Source: Phosphoribacter sp037045055 (GTDB taxonomy: Bacteria > Actinomycetota > Actinomycetes > Actinomycetales > Dermatophilaceae). Taken from it: a stretch of 64,000 bases of DNA. The notes under the pieces were generated by a model. That model had not been told where the DNA came from and did no database searches. It saw only the letters and a list, made by a program, of their open reading frames with translations. Location of the stretch: positions 372,001-436,000 of the forward strand of contig JBAOHJ010000001.1 in the NCBI GenBank assembly GCA_037045055.1. The letters run 5' to 3'. A program made the position numbers and the translations under genes. Below, one piece after another: positions 17,177 through 26,580 of this stretch. Each line of letters begins with the position of its first letter. Position 1 is the stretch's first letter.

Positions 17177-18538
17177 TCACATGGCGTCGATGAGCCGCTG
17201 CACCCGCTCGTCGACGGCGTTGAACGGGTCCTTGCACAACACGGTGCGCTGGGCCTGGTCGTTGAGTTTGAGGTGCACCCAGTCGACCGAGAAGTCCCGC
17301 CGTTTGGCCTGCGCGGCCCGGACGAACTCGCCGCGCAGGCGGGCCCGGGTGGTCTGCGGCGGCACCGTCTTGGCGCGGAAGATCTCGGGGTCGGCGCACA
17401 CCCGAGAAGCCAGGCCGCGCCGCTCCAACAGCGCGAAGACCCCCCGACGCCGGTTGATGTCGTGGTAGGCCAGGTCCAGCTGCAGCATCCGAGGGTCCTG
17501 CAGGGTGAGGCCGTGCCGCGCGGCATACCTCTGCAACAACCGCCACTTGATGACCCAGTCGATCTCGGTCTCCACCAGGGACAGCGCGTCGGACTCGACG
17601 GCCCGCAGGGTGCGCTCCCACAGGTCGAGCACCCGCGCCTGCGTGCCCGTGGTCAGACCCTCGCGCGCCGCGAAGGCGTGCGCCCGGGCGAGGTACTCCC
17701 CCTGCATGTCCAGCGCGGACATGGTCCGCCCGTTGGCCAGGCGCACCGCCCGGCGGCCGGTCGGGTCGTGGCTCATCTCCCGGATCGCCCGGATCGGGTT
17801 CTCCAACGCCATGTCGGGGATCGAGGCCCCGGTCTCGATCATCCGCAGCACGAGGTCGGCCGAGCCCACCTTGAGCAACGTCGTCGTCTCGGACATGTTC
17901 GAGTCGCCGACGATGACGTGCAGGCGGCGGAACTTCTCCGCGTCGGCGTGCGGCTCGTCGCGGGTGTTGATGATCGGGCGGCTGCGGGTGGTCGCCGACG
18001 ACACCCCTTCCCAGATGTGGTCGGCCCGCTGGCTCACGCAGTACGTCGCACCCTTGGTCCCGACGACGACCTTGCCCGCCCCGCAGGTGATCTGACGGCT
18101 GATGAGGAACGGGATCAGCACGTCGGACACCGCCTGGAACTCCCCCGCCCGACGGATGCTGTAGTTCTCGTGGCAGCCGTAGGAGTTGCCGGCCGAGTCG
18201 GTGTTGTTCTTGAACAGGTAGAGCTCGCCGTCGATGCCCTCCTCGCGCAGCCGCTGCTGGGCATCCTCGGCCAGCCCCTCGAGGATGCGCTCGCCGGCCT
18301 TGTCGTGGACCACGAGGTCGCGCACGCTGTCGCACTCGGGGGTGGCGTACTCGGGGTGCGAGCCGACGTCGAGGTACAGGCGCGAGCCGTTGGACAGGAA
18401 CACGTTGCTGGAGCGCCCCCACGCGACCACCTTGCGGAACAGGTAGCGGGACACCTCGTCGGGGGTGAGCCGGCGCTGCCCGTCCTGGGTGCAGGTCACG
18501 CCGTACTCGGTCTCGATCCCGAAGATCCGCCGCTGCAT
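17177..18538 (-). CDS. pafA: Pup--protein ligase PafA
   Basis: The 453-residue protein is PafA, which uses ATP to link the C-terminal glutamate of Pup to target lysines. The carboxylate-amine-ligase fold shows IFGIETEYGVTC at the N-terminus, LFKNNTDSAGNSYGCHENY and the nucleotide-site region IINTRDEPHADAEKFRRLH. It is a paralogue of the dop product at 20432. It follows prcA by 43 bases on the same strand, as the last gene of the pup-proteasome cluster here. Confidence 0.97.
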   Translation of the reverse strand: MQRRIFGIETEYGVTCTQDGQRRLTPDEVSRYLFRKVVAWGRSSNVFLSNGSRLYLDVGSHPEYATPECDSVRDLVVHDKAGERILEGLAEDAQQRLREEGIDGELYLFKNNTDSAGNSYGCHENYSIRRAGEFQAVSDVLIPFLISRQITCGAGKVVVGTKGATYCVSQRADHIWEGVSSATTRSRPIINTRDEPHADAEKFRRLHVIVGDSNMSETTTLLKVGSADLVLRMIETGASIPDMALENPIRAIREMSHDPTGRRAVRLANGRTMSALDMQGEYLARAHAFAAREGLTTGTQARVLDLWERTLRAVESDALSLVETEIDWVIKWRLLQRYAARHGLTLQDPRMLQLDLAYHDINRRRGVFALLERRGLASRVCADPEIFRAKTVPPQTTRARLRGEFVRAAQAKRRDFSVDWVHLKLNDQAQRTVLCKDPFNAVDERVQRLIDAM

Positions 18539-18581
18539 GGCCCAACCCTATGCGCGGGCGGGTGGGTGAGGTCGCCGGCGG

Positions 18582-19367
18582 CTACTCGGCCGCCGGGGCG
18601 GGCGGCTCGCCGCTGAGGATGTCGTGGTGACCCGGGATGCCGTCGTCGGCCTCGGGAGCGTGCGCGGTCGGGCTGTCGGCGTTGAGCAGGTCGGCCAACA
18701 GCGGCCCGACGATGCGCCGGAACTTCCGCCGAGGCCGGTGTCGGTCGAGCACGGCCACCTCCAGCTGGTCCGGTGCCAGGGCGCGCGGGGTGCCCCCGGA
18801 GGGGTCGGCGGCGAGCGCCTCGACGGCGAGGATCAGTGCCCCGCCGAGCGCGAGCCCCTCGCGGTAGCGGCTCTTGAGCCACTCCTCGGCCTGACCGCTG
18901 GCCCCGCCCATGACGAGGAACCCGTGCTGGTCGGACACCGACCCGTCGTAGGTGAGCCGGTAGATCTGGTCGTGCTGCGGGTCGGTGCCCACCTCGGCGA
19001 CGCACAGCTCGACCTCGTAGGGTTTGGGCTCCTGGGTGAACACCGTGCCGAGGGTCTGCGCGTAGGCGTTGGCCAGCCCTCGGGCGGTGACGTCGGAGCG
19101 GTCGTAGGAGTAGCCGCGCAGGTCGGCGTAGCGGATACCGGCCACCCGCAGGTTCTCGAACTCGTAGTACATCCCGACCGCGGCGAAGGCGATCCGGTCG
19201 TAGATCTCGGAGATCTTGCGCAGGCTCTGCGGGTTCTCGGCGACGAACGCGATACCCCGGTCGTACTGAAGGACGACGACCGACCGGCCCCGGGCGATCC
19301 CCTTGCGGGCGTAGTCGGCCTTGTCCTTCATCAGCTGCTCGGGCGAGACGTAGAACGGCATGCTCAT
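18582..19367 (-). CDS. prcA: proteasome subunit alpha
   Basis: The 261-residue alpha subunit forms the outer rings that gate the 20S proteasome. Recognisable parts are the N-terminal gate FYVSPEQLMKDKADYARKGI and the helix before VVLQYDRGIAFVAENP. It lacks the N-terminal threonine, as expected. Its C-terminus is a Pro/Ala-rich tail. The ATG at 19367 overlaps the prcB stop (ATGA), a sign of translational coupling; a second ATG six bases later would also work. Confidence 0.97.
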   Translation of the reverse strand: MSMPFYVSPEQLMKDKADYARKGIARGRSVVVLQYDRGIAFVAENPQSLRKISEIYDRIAFAAVGMYYEFENLRVAGIRYADLRGYSYDRSDVTARGLANAYAQTLGTVFTQEPKPYEVELCVAEVGTDPQHDQIYRLTYDGSVSDQHGFLVMGGASGQAEEWLKSRYREGLALGGALILAVEALAADPSGGTPRALAPDQLEVAVLDRHRPRRKFRRIVGPLLADLLNADSPTAHAPEADDGIPGHHDILSGEPPAPAAE

Positions 19368-20188
19368 CGCGCACCCCCCGGGTTGCCCTGCCGCTGGGCG
19401 ACGACCTGCTCGACGAGGGCGCCGAGCCCGTCCTCGGGAAGGAAGCGCACGCCGTTGCGATCGGTCACCGCGACGGTGGGCCAGATCCGCCGCCCGACGT
19501 CGGGGCCACCGGTCGCGGAGTCGTCGTCGGCAGCGTCGTAGAGCGCCTCGAGGCACACCCGCACGGCGGCCGGCTCGTCCAGGCCGGGTCGCCACAGCTT
19601 CTTGAGCGACCCTCGCGCGAACAGCGCGCCCGAGCCGATCGAGTGGTGGTCGTGCTCGGGGTAGCACCCACCCGTGACGTCGTAGGAGTAGATCCGCCCG
19701 CCTGCGCCGTCGAGGTCGAACCCGGCGAACACCGGCACCACGGTCAGCCCCTGCATGGCCAGGGAGAGGTTGGCGCGGATCATCGTGGCCAGGCGGTTGG
19801 CCTTGCCCTCGATGGACATGATCGCGCCCTCGATCTTCTCGTAGTGCTCCAGCTCGACCTGGTAGAGCTTGACGAGCTCGACGGCGATGCCCGCGATGCC
19901 GGCGATGCCGACCACCGAGTACTCGTCGGCGGCGAAGACCTTCTCCATGTCCCGGTTGGCGATGAGGTTGCCCATCGTGGCCCGCCGGTCGCCCGCCATG
20001 ACGACCCCACCGGCATACTCGGCCGTGACGATCGTCGTGCCGTGCGGCGCGGCCAGGCTCGCGCCCGCCGGCAGCGGCCGGCGTCCCGGCAGCACCTCGG
20101 GCGTCGCGCCGCCGACGAACTCGGTGAACGACGAGCTGCCCGCCTGCAGGTATGCCGCCGGGAGGGCACCGTCTCGGGTGCCGGTCAC
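19364..20188 (-). CDS. prcB: proteasome subunit beta
   Basis: The 274-residue precursor carries the catalytic subunit of the 20S proteasome. A propeptide of 50 residues ends at APHG, exposing Thr51 of TTIVTAEYAGGVVMAGDRR as the N-terminal nucleophile. The lysine and aspartates of the active site are in the same segment. It starts at a GTG at 20188 that overlaps the pup stop codon (GTGA) and ends overlapping the prcA start, so pup, prcB and prcA are tightly coupled. Confidence 0.97.
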   Translation of the reverse strand: MTGTRDGALPAAYLQAGSSSFTEFVGGATPEVLPGRRPLPAGASLAAPHGTTIVTAEYAGGVVMAGDRRATMGNLIANRDMEKVFAADEYSVVGIAGIAGIAVELVKLYQVELEHYEKIEGAIMSIEGKANRLATMIRANLSLAMQGLTVVPVFAGFDLDGAGGRIYSYDVTGGCYPEHDHHSIGSGALFARGSLKKLWRPGLDEPAAVRVCLEALYDAADDDSATGGPDVGRRIWPTVAVTDRNGVRFLPEDGLGALVEQVVAQRQGNPGGAR

Positions 20189-20382
20189 TGCCCGCCCTTC
20201 TGCACGAAGCTGCGGACGAACTCCTCGGCGTTGGACTCCAGCACCCCGTCGATCTCGTCCAGCACGCTGTCGATGTCGTCGTCGAGGGCGCCCGGGCGCG
20301 CCGATGCCGCGGCGGCGCCGGGGGCGCCGTCGTCGGGGTCGCTCTCGCGCCGTTGGGGCCGGCTGTGCTCCTGGCTGGCCAT
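20185..20382 (-). CDS. pup: prokaryotic ubiquitin-like protein Pup
   Basis: The 65-residue protein is Pup, the tag for proteasomal degradation. The N-terminal half is disordered and rich in Ser, Asp, Ala; the C-terminal half is the helix-forming part bound by the ATPase (LDDDIDSVLDEIDGVL). It ends in GGQ, so it must be deamidated by Dop to expose GGE before conjugation. It starts at an ATG at 20382, 49 bases after dop. Confidence 0.97.
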   Translation of the reverse strand: MASQEHSRPQRRESDPDDGAPGAAAASARPGALDDDIDSVLDEIDGVLESNAEEFVRSFVQKGGQ

Positions 20383-20431
20383 GCTCACTCTCCCGCTCTG
20401 CCCGTGGTGCCCGGCGGGGCACGCATCCAAC

Positions 20432-21967
20432 CTAGTCGGCTCCGGCGACCAGGGCACGCAGCAGGGTGGCGGCATCGGGGTTGTCGTCGAGCACCCGGCC
20501 GATCTGAGCCTTGGTCCCCCGCTGCGGCTCGAGCATCGGCACCCGCTGCAGCGAGGGCTGCCCGGGGATCTCGAAGATCACCGAGTCCCAGGACGCGGCG
20601 ACGACGTTGCCCGGGTAGCGGGCCAGGCAGGTCCCCCGGAACCACGCCCGGGTGTCCTCCGGCGGCTCGGTGACCGCCCGGCGGACCTGCTCGTCGCTGA
20701 CCAGCCGGGTGACCCGCCCGCCCGCCTCGAGCCGGTGGAACACCCCCTTCTCCGGGCGCACGTCGCTCCACTGGATGTCCAGGGCCGCCAGGCGCGGCTC
20801 GGTCCAGGCCAGCCCGTCGCGCTCCCGGTAGCCCTGCAGCAGGCGCAGCTTGGCCACCCAGTCCAGGTCGGCGGCAGCGCGCATCGGGTCCTCGCCCAGG
20901 GCGGTCATGACCTGCGCCCACCGGGTCATGACCTCGTCCGTCGCCGGGTCGGACCCCCGCTGGTGCAGGTAGGCCGCGACGGCGTCGTGGTAGACCCACA
21001 GCAACTGCAGTGCGGTCATCTGCCGGCCGTCGCGCAGCCGGACCAGCTGCCGCAGGGTCGGGTCGTGGGACACCGCGTGCAGGGTGGCCACCGGTGAGAG
21101 CACGGTGAGGTCCTGCCCGAGCGCGCCGTCCTCGATGAGTGCGAGGACCAGCGAGGTGGTGCCGAGCTTGAGCAGGTTGGCCACGTCGCACTGGTTGGCG
21201 TCGCCGACGATCACGTGCAGCCGTCGGTAGAGGTCGGCGGTGGCGTGCGGCTCGTCGCGGGTGTTGATGATCGGGCGCTTGAGGGTGGTCTCCAGCCCCA
21301 CCTCGGTCTCGAAGAAGTCGGCCCGCTGGGAGATCTGGTAGCCGAGCTCGCGGGAGTCCTGGCCGATGCCGACCCGGCCGGCCCCGCAGATCACCTGGCG
21401 CGCGACGAAGAACGGGGTGAGGTCGCGGACGATGTCGGCGAACGGCGTGGCCCGACGCATGAGGTAGTTCTCGTGGGTGCCGTAGGAGGCGCCCTTGCCG
21501 TCGGTGTTGTTCTTGTACAGCGCCACCGTGGTGCGCGCCGGGTCCGGGCTCAGGCGCCGCGCCGCCTCGAGCATGACCTGCTCGCCGGCCCGGTCCCACA
21601 CGATCGCGTCGCGCGGGTTGGTCACCTCGGGCGAGGAGTACTCCGGGTGGGCATGGTCGACGTACAGCCGGGCGCCGTTGGTGAGCACGACGTTGGCCAT
21701 CGTCGGGTCGTCGCCGCCCTCCCCCTGACCCCACAGGTCGGTCAGCTGCGACGGGTCCGCCAGCGCTCGCCCCAGCTCCCAGCCACGGGCATCGCGCAGC
21801 GGGGCCTCGTCGGCGTAGTCCCAGGCGCCGCGGCCGGTGAGCATGCCGTGCGCCCGCGCGTATGCCGTCACCACCAGGCCCGACATGACCATGGGGTTGG
21901 CGCCCGGGTCGCCGGGAGCGCTGATGCCGTACTCCGTCTCGATGCCCATCACCCGGCGCACGGTCAT
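20432..21967 (-). CDS. dop: Pup deamidase/depupylase Dop
   Basis: The 511-residue enzyme converts the C-terminal glutamine of Pup to glutamate and removes Pup from substrates. It shares the PafA fold: VMGIETEYGISAPGDPG at the N-terminus, followed by the longer Dop-type insertion (about residues 30-75), then LYKNNTDGKGASYGTHENY and IINTRDEPHATADLYRRLH. The ATG at 21967 gives the standard start MTVRRVMG. It is divergent from the phosphoketolase gene, not from or behind the ARC ATPase gene as in mycobacteria. Confidence 0.96.
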   Translation of the reverse strand: MTVRRVMGIETEYGISAPGDPGANPMVMSGLVVTAYARAHGMLTGRGAWDYADEAPLRDARGWELGRALADPSQLTDLWGQGEGGDDPTMANVVLTNGARLYVDHAHPEYSSPEVTNPRDAIVWDRAGEQVMLEAARRLSPDPARTTVALYKNNTDGKGASYGTHENYLMRRATPFADIVRDLTPFFVARQVICGAGRVGIGQDSRELGYQISQRADFFETEVGLETTLKRPIINTRDEPHATADLYRRLHVIVGDANQCDVANLLKLGTTSLVLALIEDGALGQDLTVLSPVATLHAVSHDPTLRQLVRLRDGRQMTALQLLWVYHDAVAAYLHQRGSDPATDEVMTRWAQVMTALGEDPMRAAADLDWVAKLRLLQGYRERDGLAWTEPRLAALDIQWSDVRPEKGVFHRLEAGGRVTRLVSDEQVRRAVTEPPEDTRAWFRGTCLARYPGNVVAASWDSVIFEIPGQPSLQRVPMLEPQRGTKAQIGRVLDDNPDAATLLRALVAGAD

Positions 21968-22041
21968 GCCGTCCACCCTAGGTGGCCCCACCCGAGGGCA
22001 TCGCGCTTGCCGTGCGCCAGGTCACCACCCACGATGGATCC

Positions 22042-24498
22042 ATGCGCGCCGTCGTGTCCGAGCCAGTCGCCCGCGTCGTCACCGAGCAGACCCTGCTGGA
22101 CCTGGCCGAGCCGAGCCCCGCCGAGCTCGCCGTGCTCGACGCCTGGTGGCGGGCGAACAACTATCTCACCGTGGGCCAGATCTACCTGCAGGGCAACCCG
22201 CTGCTGCACGAGCCGCTGGCCGCCGCCCACATCAAGCCGCGGTTGCTGGGCCACTGGGGCACCAGCCCGGGCCTGTCCTTCGTCTACGCCCACGTGTCTC
22301 GCCTGATCCGGCATACCGGTCAGCAGGTCGTCTACCTCGCCGGTCCGGGGCACGGCGGGCCGGCGCTCGTCGCGGCCGGCTACCTCGAGGGGGTCTACTC
22401 GCAGGTCTATCCGAGGGTCAGCCAGGACTCGGCCGGTCTCACCCGGCTGTTCCGGCAGTTCTCCGCCCCGGGCGGGATCCCCTCGCACGCCTCGGTGACC
22501 ACCCCGGGTTCGATCCACGAGGGCGGCGAGCTCGGGTACGCCCTCATCCACGCGTTCGGGGCGGTGTTCGACAACCCCGACCTGCTGGCCCTGGCCGTGG
22601 TCGGCGACGGCGAGGCCGAGACCGCGCCGCTGGAGGGGTCCTGGAAGGGCGTGTCGTTCCTGCATCCCGGTCGCGACGGGGCGGTGCTGCCGGTGCTGCA
22701 CCTCAACGGGGCGAAGATCGCCGGCCCGAGCGTGCTGGCCCGCAAGCCCCCGCAGGAGGTCCGCGCGCTGCTGGCCGGGCACGGCTACGAGGCCATCGAG
22801 GTCGAGGGCGCGGACCTGCCGGGGATGCACGTCCGGTTCGCGGGGGCCCTGACCGCGGCATACCGGCGCATCCTCGCGATCCAGGCCCAGTGGCGCGGCC
22901 CCACCCCGCCGACCGAGCGACCCACCTGGCCGATGATCGTGCTGCGCTCGCCCAAGGGGTGGACCGGTCCACACGAGGTCGACGGGACCGTCGTCGAGGG
23001 CACCTGGCGCGCCCACCAGGTGCCGCTGGCGGGCGTCCGCGAGAACCCCGCCCACCTGGCCCTGCTGCAGGCGTGGCTGCGCTCCTACCGGCCGCAGGAG
23101 CTCTTCGACGAGCAGGGCCGGCCCACTGCCGCGGTGCTGGCCAACAACCCCGAGGGCGACCTGCGGATGGCTGCCTCGCCGCACGCCAACGGCGGGCTGC
23201 TCACCCGCCCGCTGGATCTGCCGGATCTGGGCGACTACGCGGTGCCCGTGGCGCACCCGGGCACGACCCGCTCGGAGTCCACCCGGGTGCTCGGGGCGAT
23301 GATGCGCGACATCTACCGGCGCAACCCCCACACCTTCCGCCTGTTCTGCCCCGACGAGACCAACTCCAACCGACTGGGGGCGGTCTTCGAGGCCAGCGAC
23401 CGCAGCTTCATGGAGCGCCTGACCCCGCAGGACGTCGGCATCGGCCCGGACGGGAGGGTCATGGAGGTGCTCTCCGAGCACAACTGCCACGGCTGGCTGG
23501 AGGGTTACACCCTGACCGGCCGACACGGGCTCTTCGCGACCTACGAGGCCTTCGCGATGGTGTCGGCCAGCCAGACCATCCAGCACGCCAAGTGGCTGCA
23601 GGAGGCCGGTCACCTGGCCTGGCGGGCCAAGGTCCCCAGCCTCAACGTCCTGCTCACCTCCACCGCGTGGCGCAACGACCACAACGGCTTCTCGCACCAG
23701 GGGCCGGGACTGGTCACCACGGTCCTGCAGCACCGCAGTGACGTCGCCCGGATCTACCTGCCGCCGGACGCCAACTGCCTGCTGTCGGTCGCCCACCACG
23801 CCTTCACGTCGATGTCGCACGTCAACCTCATCGTCATCGACAAGCAGCCCCAGCTGCAGTACCTCACCCTCGAGGAGGCCAACGCCCACTGCAAACGCGG
23901 GGCGAGCATCTGGGCGGCCGCGGGCAACGAGGATCCGACCGGGCTGGACCCGGACATCGTGCTGGCCTGCGCCGGCGACATCGTGACGATGGAGACCGTC
24001 GCGGCCGCGCAGATCCTGCGCGAGCGTCTGCCGGCACTGAAGGTGCGCGTCGTCAACGTGGTCAACCTCATGACCATGCCCCGCCCCAAGGACCACCCCA
24101 ACGGCATGTCCGACCTGCGCTTCAGCGAGCTGTTCACCGACACCCAGGACGTCGTCTTCTCGTTCCACGGCTATCCCGGGGCCATCCACCAACTGGTCCA
24201 CGGCCGCCCCGACGCCGACCGCTTCCACGTCCGCGGGTTCGTCGAGCAGGGCACCACCACCACGCCGTTCGACATGGTCGTGCGCAACCGGGTGTCCCGC
24301 TACGACCTGGTGATCGACGCGATCAACAACAGCAAGCGGCGGCCACCCGGCTCGGCGCGGCTCAAGGCCTGGTGCGAGAGCCAGCTGCAGGCCCATGCGG
24401 CGTACATCGCCGAGCACCTGGAGGACCTGCCCGAGGTCCGCGACTGGGTGGTGCAGGACCCGGGCTCGGAGTCGACCGGTCGTCCGTCGATCGGTTGA
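22042..24498 (+). CDS. xfp: phosphoketolase (xylulose-5-P/fructose-6-P)
   Basis: The 818-residue thiamine-diphosphate enzyme splits xylulose-5-phosphate (and usually fructose-6-phosphate) with phosphate to give acetyl-phosphate. Length fits the XFP family. Typical regions are LTVGQIYLQGNPLL, GPGHGGPALVAAGYLEG, the ThDP motif VVGDGEAETAPLEGSW (about residue 187-202) and the C-terminal QHRSDVARIYLPPDANCLL. I chose the ATG at 22042, giving MRAVVSEPV; an upstream in-frame ATG at 21982 would overlap the dop promoter. It is divergent from dop with 74 bases between. No ack or pta gene is in the window. Confidence 0.94.
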   Translation: MRAVVSEPVARVVTEQTLLDLAEPSPAELAVLDAWWRANNYLTVGQIYLQGNPLLHEPLAAAHIKPRLLGHWGTSPGLSFVYAHVSRLIRHTGQQVVYLAGPGHGGPALVAAGYLEGVYSQVYPRVSQDSAGLTRLFRQFSAPGGIPSHASVTTPGSIHEGGELGYALIHAFGAVFDNPDLLALAVVGDGEAETAPLEGSWKGVSFLHPGRDGAVLPVLHLNGAKIAGPSVLARKPPQEVRALLAGHGYEAIEVEGADLPGMHVRFAGALTAAYRRILAIQAQWRGPTPPTERPTWPMIVLRSPKGWTGPHEVDGTVVEGTWRAHQVPLAGVRENPAHLALLQAWLRSYRPQELFDEQGRPTAAVLANNPEGDLRMAASPHANGGLLTRPLDLPDLGDYAVPVAHPGTTRSESTRVLGAMMRDIYRRNPHTFRLFCPDETNSNRLGAVFEASDRSFMERLTPQDVGIGPDGRVMEVLSEHNCHGWLEGYTLTGRHGLFATYEAFAMVSASQTIQHAKWLQEAGHLAWRAKVPSLNVLLTSTAWRNDHNGFSHQGPGLVTTVLQHRSDVARIYLPPDANCLLSVAHHAFTSMSHVNLIVIDKQPQLQYLTLEEANAHCKRGASIWAAAGNEDPTGLDPDIVLACAGDIVTMETVAAAQILRERLPALKVRVVNVVNLMTMPRPKDHPNGMSDLRFSELFTDTQDVVFSFHGYPGAIHQLVHGRPDADRFHVRGFVEQGTTTTPFDMVVRNRVSRYDLVIDAINNSKRRPPGSARLKAWCESQLQAHAAYIAEHLEDLPEVRDWVVQDPGSESTGRPSIG

Positions 24499-24505
24499 GC
24501 GCCAC

Positions 24506-24543
24506 GCGGCATACCGAAAGTTGGCAGACTGTCGGTATGCCGC
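24506..24543. promoter_or_regulatory. 12-bp perfect hairpin covering the esterase start codon
   Basis: GCGGCATACCGA (24506-24517) and TCGGTATGCCGC (24532-24543) are perfect inverted copies around a 14-base loop. The ATG of the esterase (24537-24539) lies within the right arm. In RNA the stem would bury the start codon, and it could also end phosphoketolase transcription. It is made of two opposed copies of the window-wide GTATGCC word. Confidence 0.6.
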
Positions 24544-25511
24544 GCACCGTCCGCACGCACATGCCGCTGCGCACGCGGGTCTTCGCCGCGATCCTGCAGC
24601 GACTGCCCTCGATGGCCGTGCACAAGATGTCCGTCGAGGACCTGCCCCAGGCGCGCGCGTGGGTCCCCCCGTCGACCGGCCCGCTGGCCCGGATCTCCGG
24701 GAAGGTCCCCGCGCACATCGGCATCAGCGAGACGACCTACCCCACCCGCGACGGTCACGCCCGGCTGGTCCGGGTCTACCGCCCGGCCAGCGTCGGGCCG
24801 CACCCGGTCGTCGTCTACTTCCACGGCGGTGGATGGGTGCTCGGCCATCCCCGGCAGTACGACTCGCTCTGCGCGTTCCTCGCCGACGAGGTCGACGCCG
24901 TGGTGCTCTCCTTCGACTACCGCAAGGGCCCGGAGTACGCCGCGCCCACCGCCGCCCACGACGCCGTCGACGCGGTGCGGTGGGCCGCGCAGTGGGCCGG
25001 GCATTTCGGGGGCGACCCCGAGCGCCTCGGCGTGGCCGGCGACAGCGCGGGCGGGGGGCTGGCGACCGTGGCATGCCACGTCATCCGCGACGAGGGCGGG
25101 CCGACGATCCGCCACCAGGCGTTGATCTACCCGGGCGTGGACATGACGATGGCCTCGCCCTCGATCCAGGAGAACAGCGAGGGCCCGGTGCTCACCGCGG
25201 AGATGATGCGGGTGTTCACCGGCCACTACATGGCCTCGGCGCAGGTGGGACACGACCACCCGCTGGTGTCCCCGCTGATGCACGAGGACCTGGCCGGGCT
25301 GCCGTCGGCGCTGGTGCAGACCGCCGAGTTCGACCCGGTCCGCGACGAGGGGCTGGCCTACGCGCGGCGGCTGGCCGAGGCCGGGGTGGCGGTCCGGGTG
25401 ACCAACTACGCGGGGGTCCCGCACGGGTTCATGAGCTTCCCCGGGGCGACCCTGGTCGGGCAGCAGGCCCGTTTCGAGCTGGCCCACGAGATACGCCGTC
25501 ACCTTGCCTGA
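24537..25511 (+). CDS. HSL-family alpha/beta hydrolase (esterase)
   Basis: The 324-residue protein is a hormone-sensitive-lipase-type esterase. It has the oxyanion motif FHGGGWVLG (about residue 95-103), the nucleophile serine in AGDSAGGGL (about 165), the acid in AEFDPVRDEG and the histidine in GVPHGFMSF. There is no signal peptide, so it acts in the cytosol on an unknown ester. The ATG at 24537 fits the family start and is inside a hairpin; no ribosome site is visible before it. It lies 38 bases after the phosphoketolase. Confidence 0.88.
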   Translation: MPRTVRTHMPLRTRVFAAILQRLPSMAVHKMSVEDLPQARAWVPPSTGPLARISGKVPAHIGISETTYPTRDGHARLVRVYRPASVGPHPVVVYFHGGGWVLGHPRQYDSLCAFLADEVDAVVLSFDYRKGPEYAAPTAAHDAVDAVRWAAQWAGHFGGDPERLGVAGDSAGGGLATVACHVIRDEGGPTIRHQALIYPGVDMTMASPSIQENSEGPVLTAEMMRVFTGHYMASAQVGHDHPLVSPLMHEDLAGLPSALVQTAEFDPVRDEGLAYARRLAEAGVAVRVTNYAGVPHGFMSFPGATLVGQQARFELAHEIRRHLA

Positions 25512-25532
25512 CCCGCAGTCGGTCGGCTCGTC

Positions 25533-25538
25533 TAGGCT
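25533..25538 (+). promoter_or_regulatory. candidate -10 element (TAGGCT) for prs
   Basis: TAGGCT matches the actinobacterial TANNNT -10 pattern and sits in the esterase-prs gap, about 32 bases before the GTG start of prs. No clear -35 is seen. Confidence 0.35.
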
Positions 25539-25569
25539 GAGATCGGCCCAACCTCGACCAGGCTCAGGG

Positions 25570-26580
25570 GTGAGCGTGTCCGACGTCGTCGTGTTCACCG
25601 GGTCGGCACACCCGGCTCTGGCCCGGCGGGTGTGCGACCACCTCGGGGTGCGCCTGTCCGACCTGGACATCAAGCGGTTCAGCAACGACTGCCTGCAGGT
25701 GCAACTGCTGGCCAACTGCCGCCAGCGCGACGTCTACCTCATCCAGCCCTTGGTGCCGCCGACCCAGGAGCACCTCATGGAGCTGCTGCTCATGGTCGAC
25801 GCCGCGCGCGGGGCCTCGGCCGAGCACATCACCGCGGTGATCCCGCACTACGCCTACGCGCGCTCGGACAAGAAGGACGCCTCCCGCATCTCGCTCGGGG
25901 GGCGGCTGGTCGCCGACCTGCTCTCCACGGCGGGGGTGCACCGAGTGCTCACCATGGCGTTGCACGCCCCGCAGGTGCACGGGTTCTTCTCGGTGCCCGT
26001 CGACCATCTCACCGCCATCGGGATCCTCGCCGACCACTACCGGATGATGAACCTCGCCAACACCATCGTGGTCTCCCCCGACCTCGGCAACGCCAAGACG
26101 GCGACCCTGTTCGCGCGGTTGCTCAACCTGCCCGTCGCCGCGGGCAGCAAGATGCGCAAGGCCGACGACAAGGTCGTCATCGAGGCGATCGTCGGCGACG
26201 TGCAGGGCAAGCGGGCCATCGTCCTGGACGACGAGATCGCCACCGGGGGCTCGATCCTGGAGCTGCTGGACAAGCTCGAGGAGTCCGGCTGCGTCGACGC
26301 GTCGATCGCCTGCACGCACGGGCTGTTCACCGGCCAGGCGGTCGGCCGGCTGCGCGGCCACCCGATGATCCGCGAGGTCGTCACCACCGACACCGTGCCC
26401 TCGCCGCTGGGCTGGCCGGAGCTGGAGGTGCGCAGCGTCGCCGAGCTGTTCGCCGAGGCGATCTCCCGCATCCACATGGGCAAGTCGGTGTCCAAGCTCT
26501 TCGAGGGGGTCGACCCGACCCACGCGCCGCCGCAGCCGCGGCTGCCCTTCGACGACTACGCCACCCTCCCGTCGTTGTGA
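25570..26580 (+). CDS. prs: ribose-phosphate pyrophosphokinase (divergent PRPP synthetase)
   Basis: The 336-residue protein has the two-domain PRPP-synthetase layout. It makes PRPP from ribose-5-phosphate and ATP. The PRPP loop reads VLDDEIATGGSI instead of the usual VDDxxDTGGT, and the flexible-loop region reads YAYARSDKKDASRISLGG instead of the common YARQDRK-containing form, so it belongs to a divergent branch. Two GTG starts are possible, at 25570 or 25576; AGG/AGGGG stretches lie ahead of both. Its stop overlaps the DUF3054 start. Position behind phosphoketolase suggests a link to pentose-phosphate use. Confidence 0.87.
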   Translation: MSVSDVVVFTGSAHPALARRVCDHLGVRLSDLDIKRFSNDCLQVQLLANCRQRDVYLIQPLVPPTQEHLMELLLMVDAARGASAEHITAVIPHYAYARSDKKDASRISLGGRLVADLLSTAGVHRVLTMALHAPQVHGFFSVPVDHLTAIGILADHYRMMNLANTIVVSPDLGNAKTATLFARLLNLPVAAGSKMRKADDKVVIEAIVGDVQGKRAIVLDDEIATGGSILELLDKLEESGCVDASIACTHGLFTGQAVGRLRGHPMIREVVTTDTVPSPLGWPELEVRSVAELFAEAISRIHMGKSVSKLFEGVDPTHAPPQPRLPFDDYATLPSL

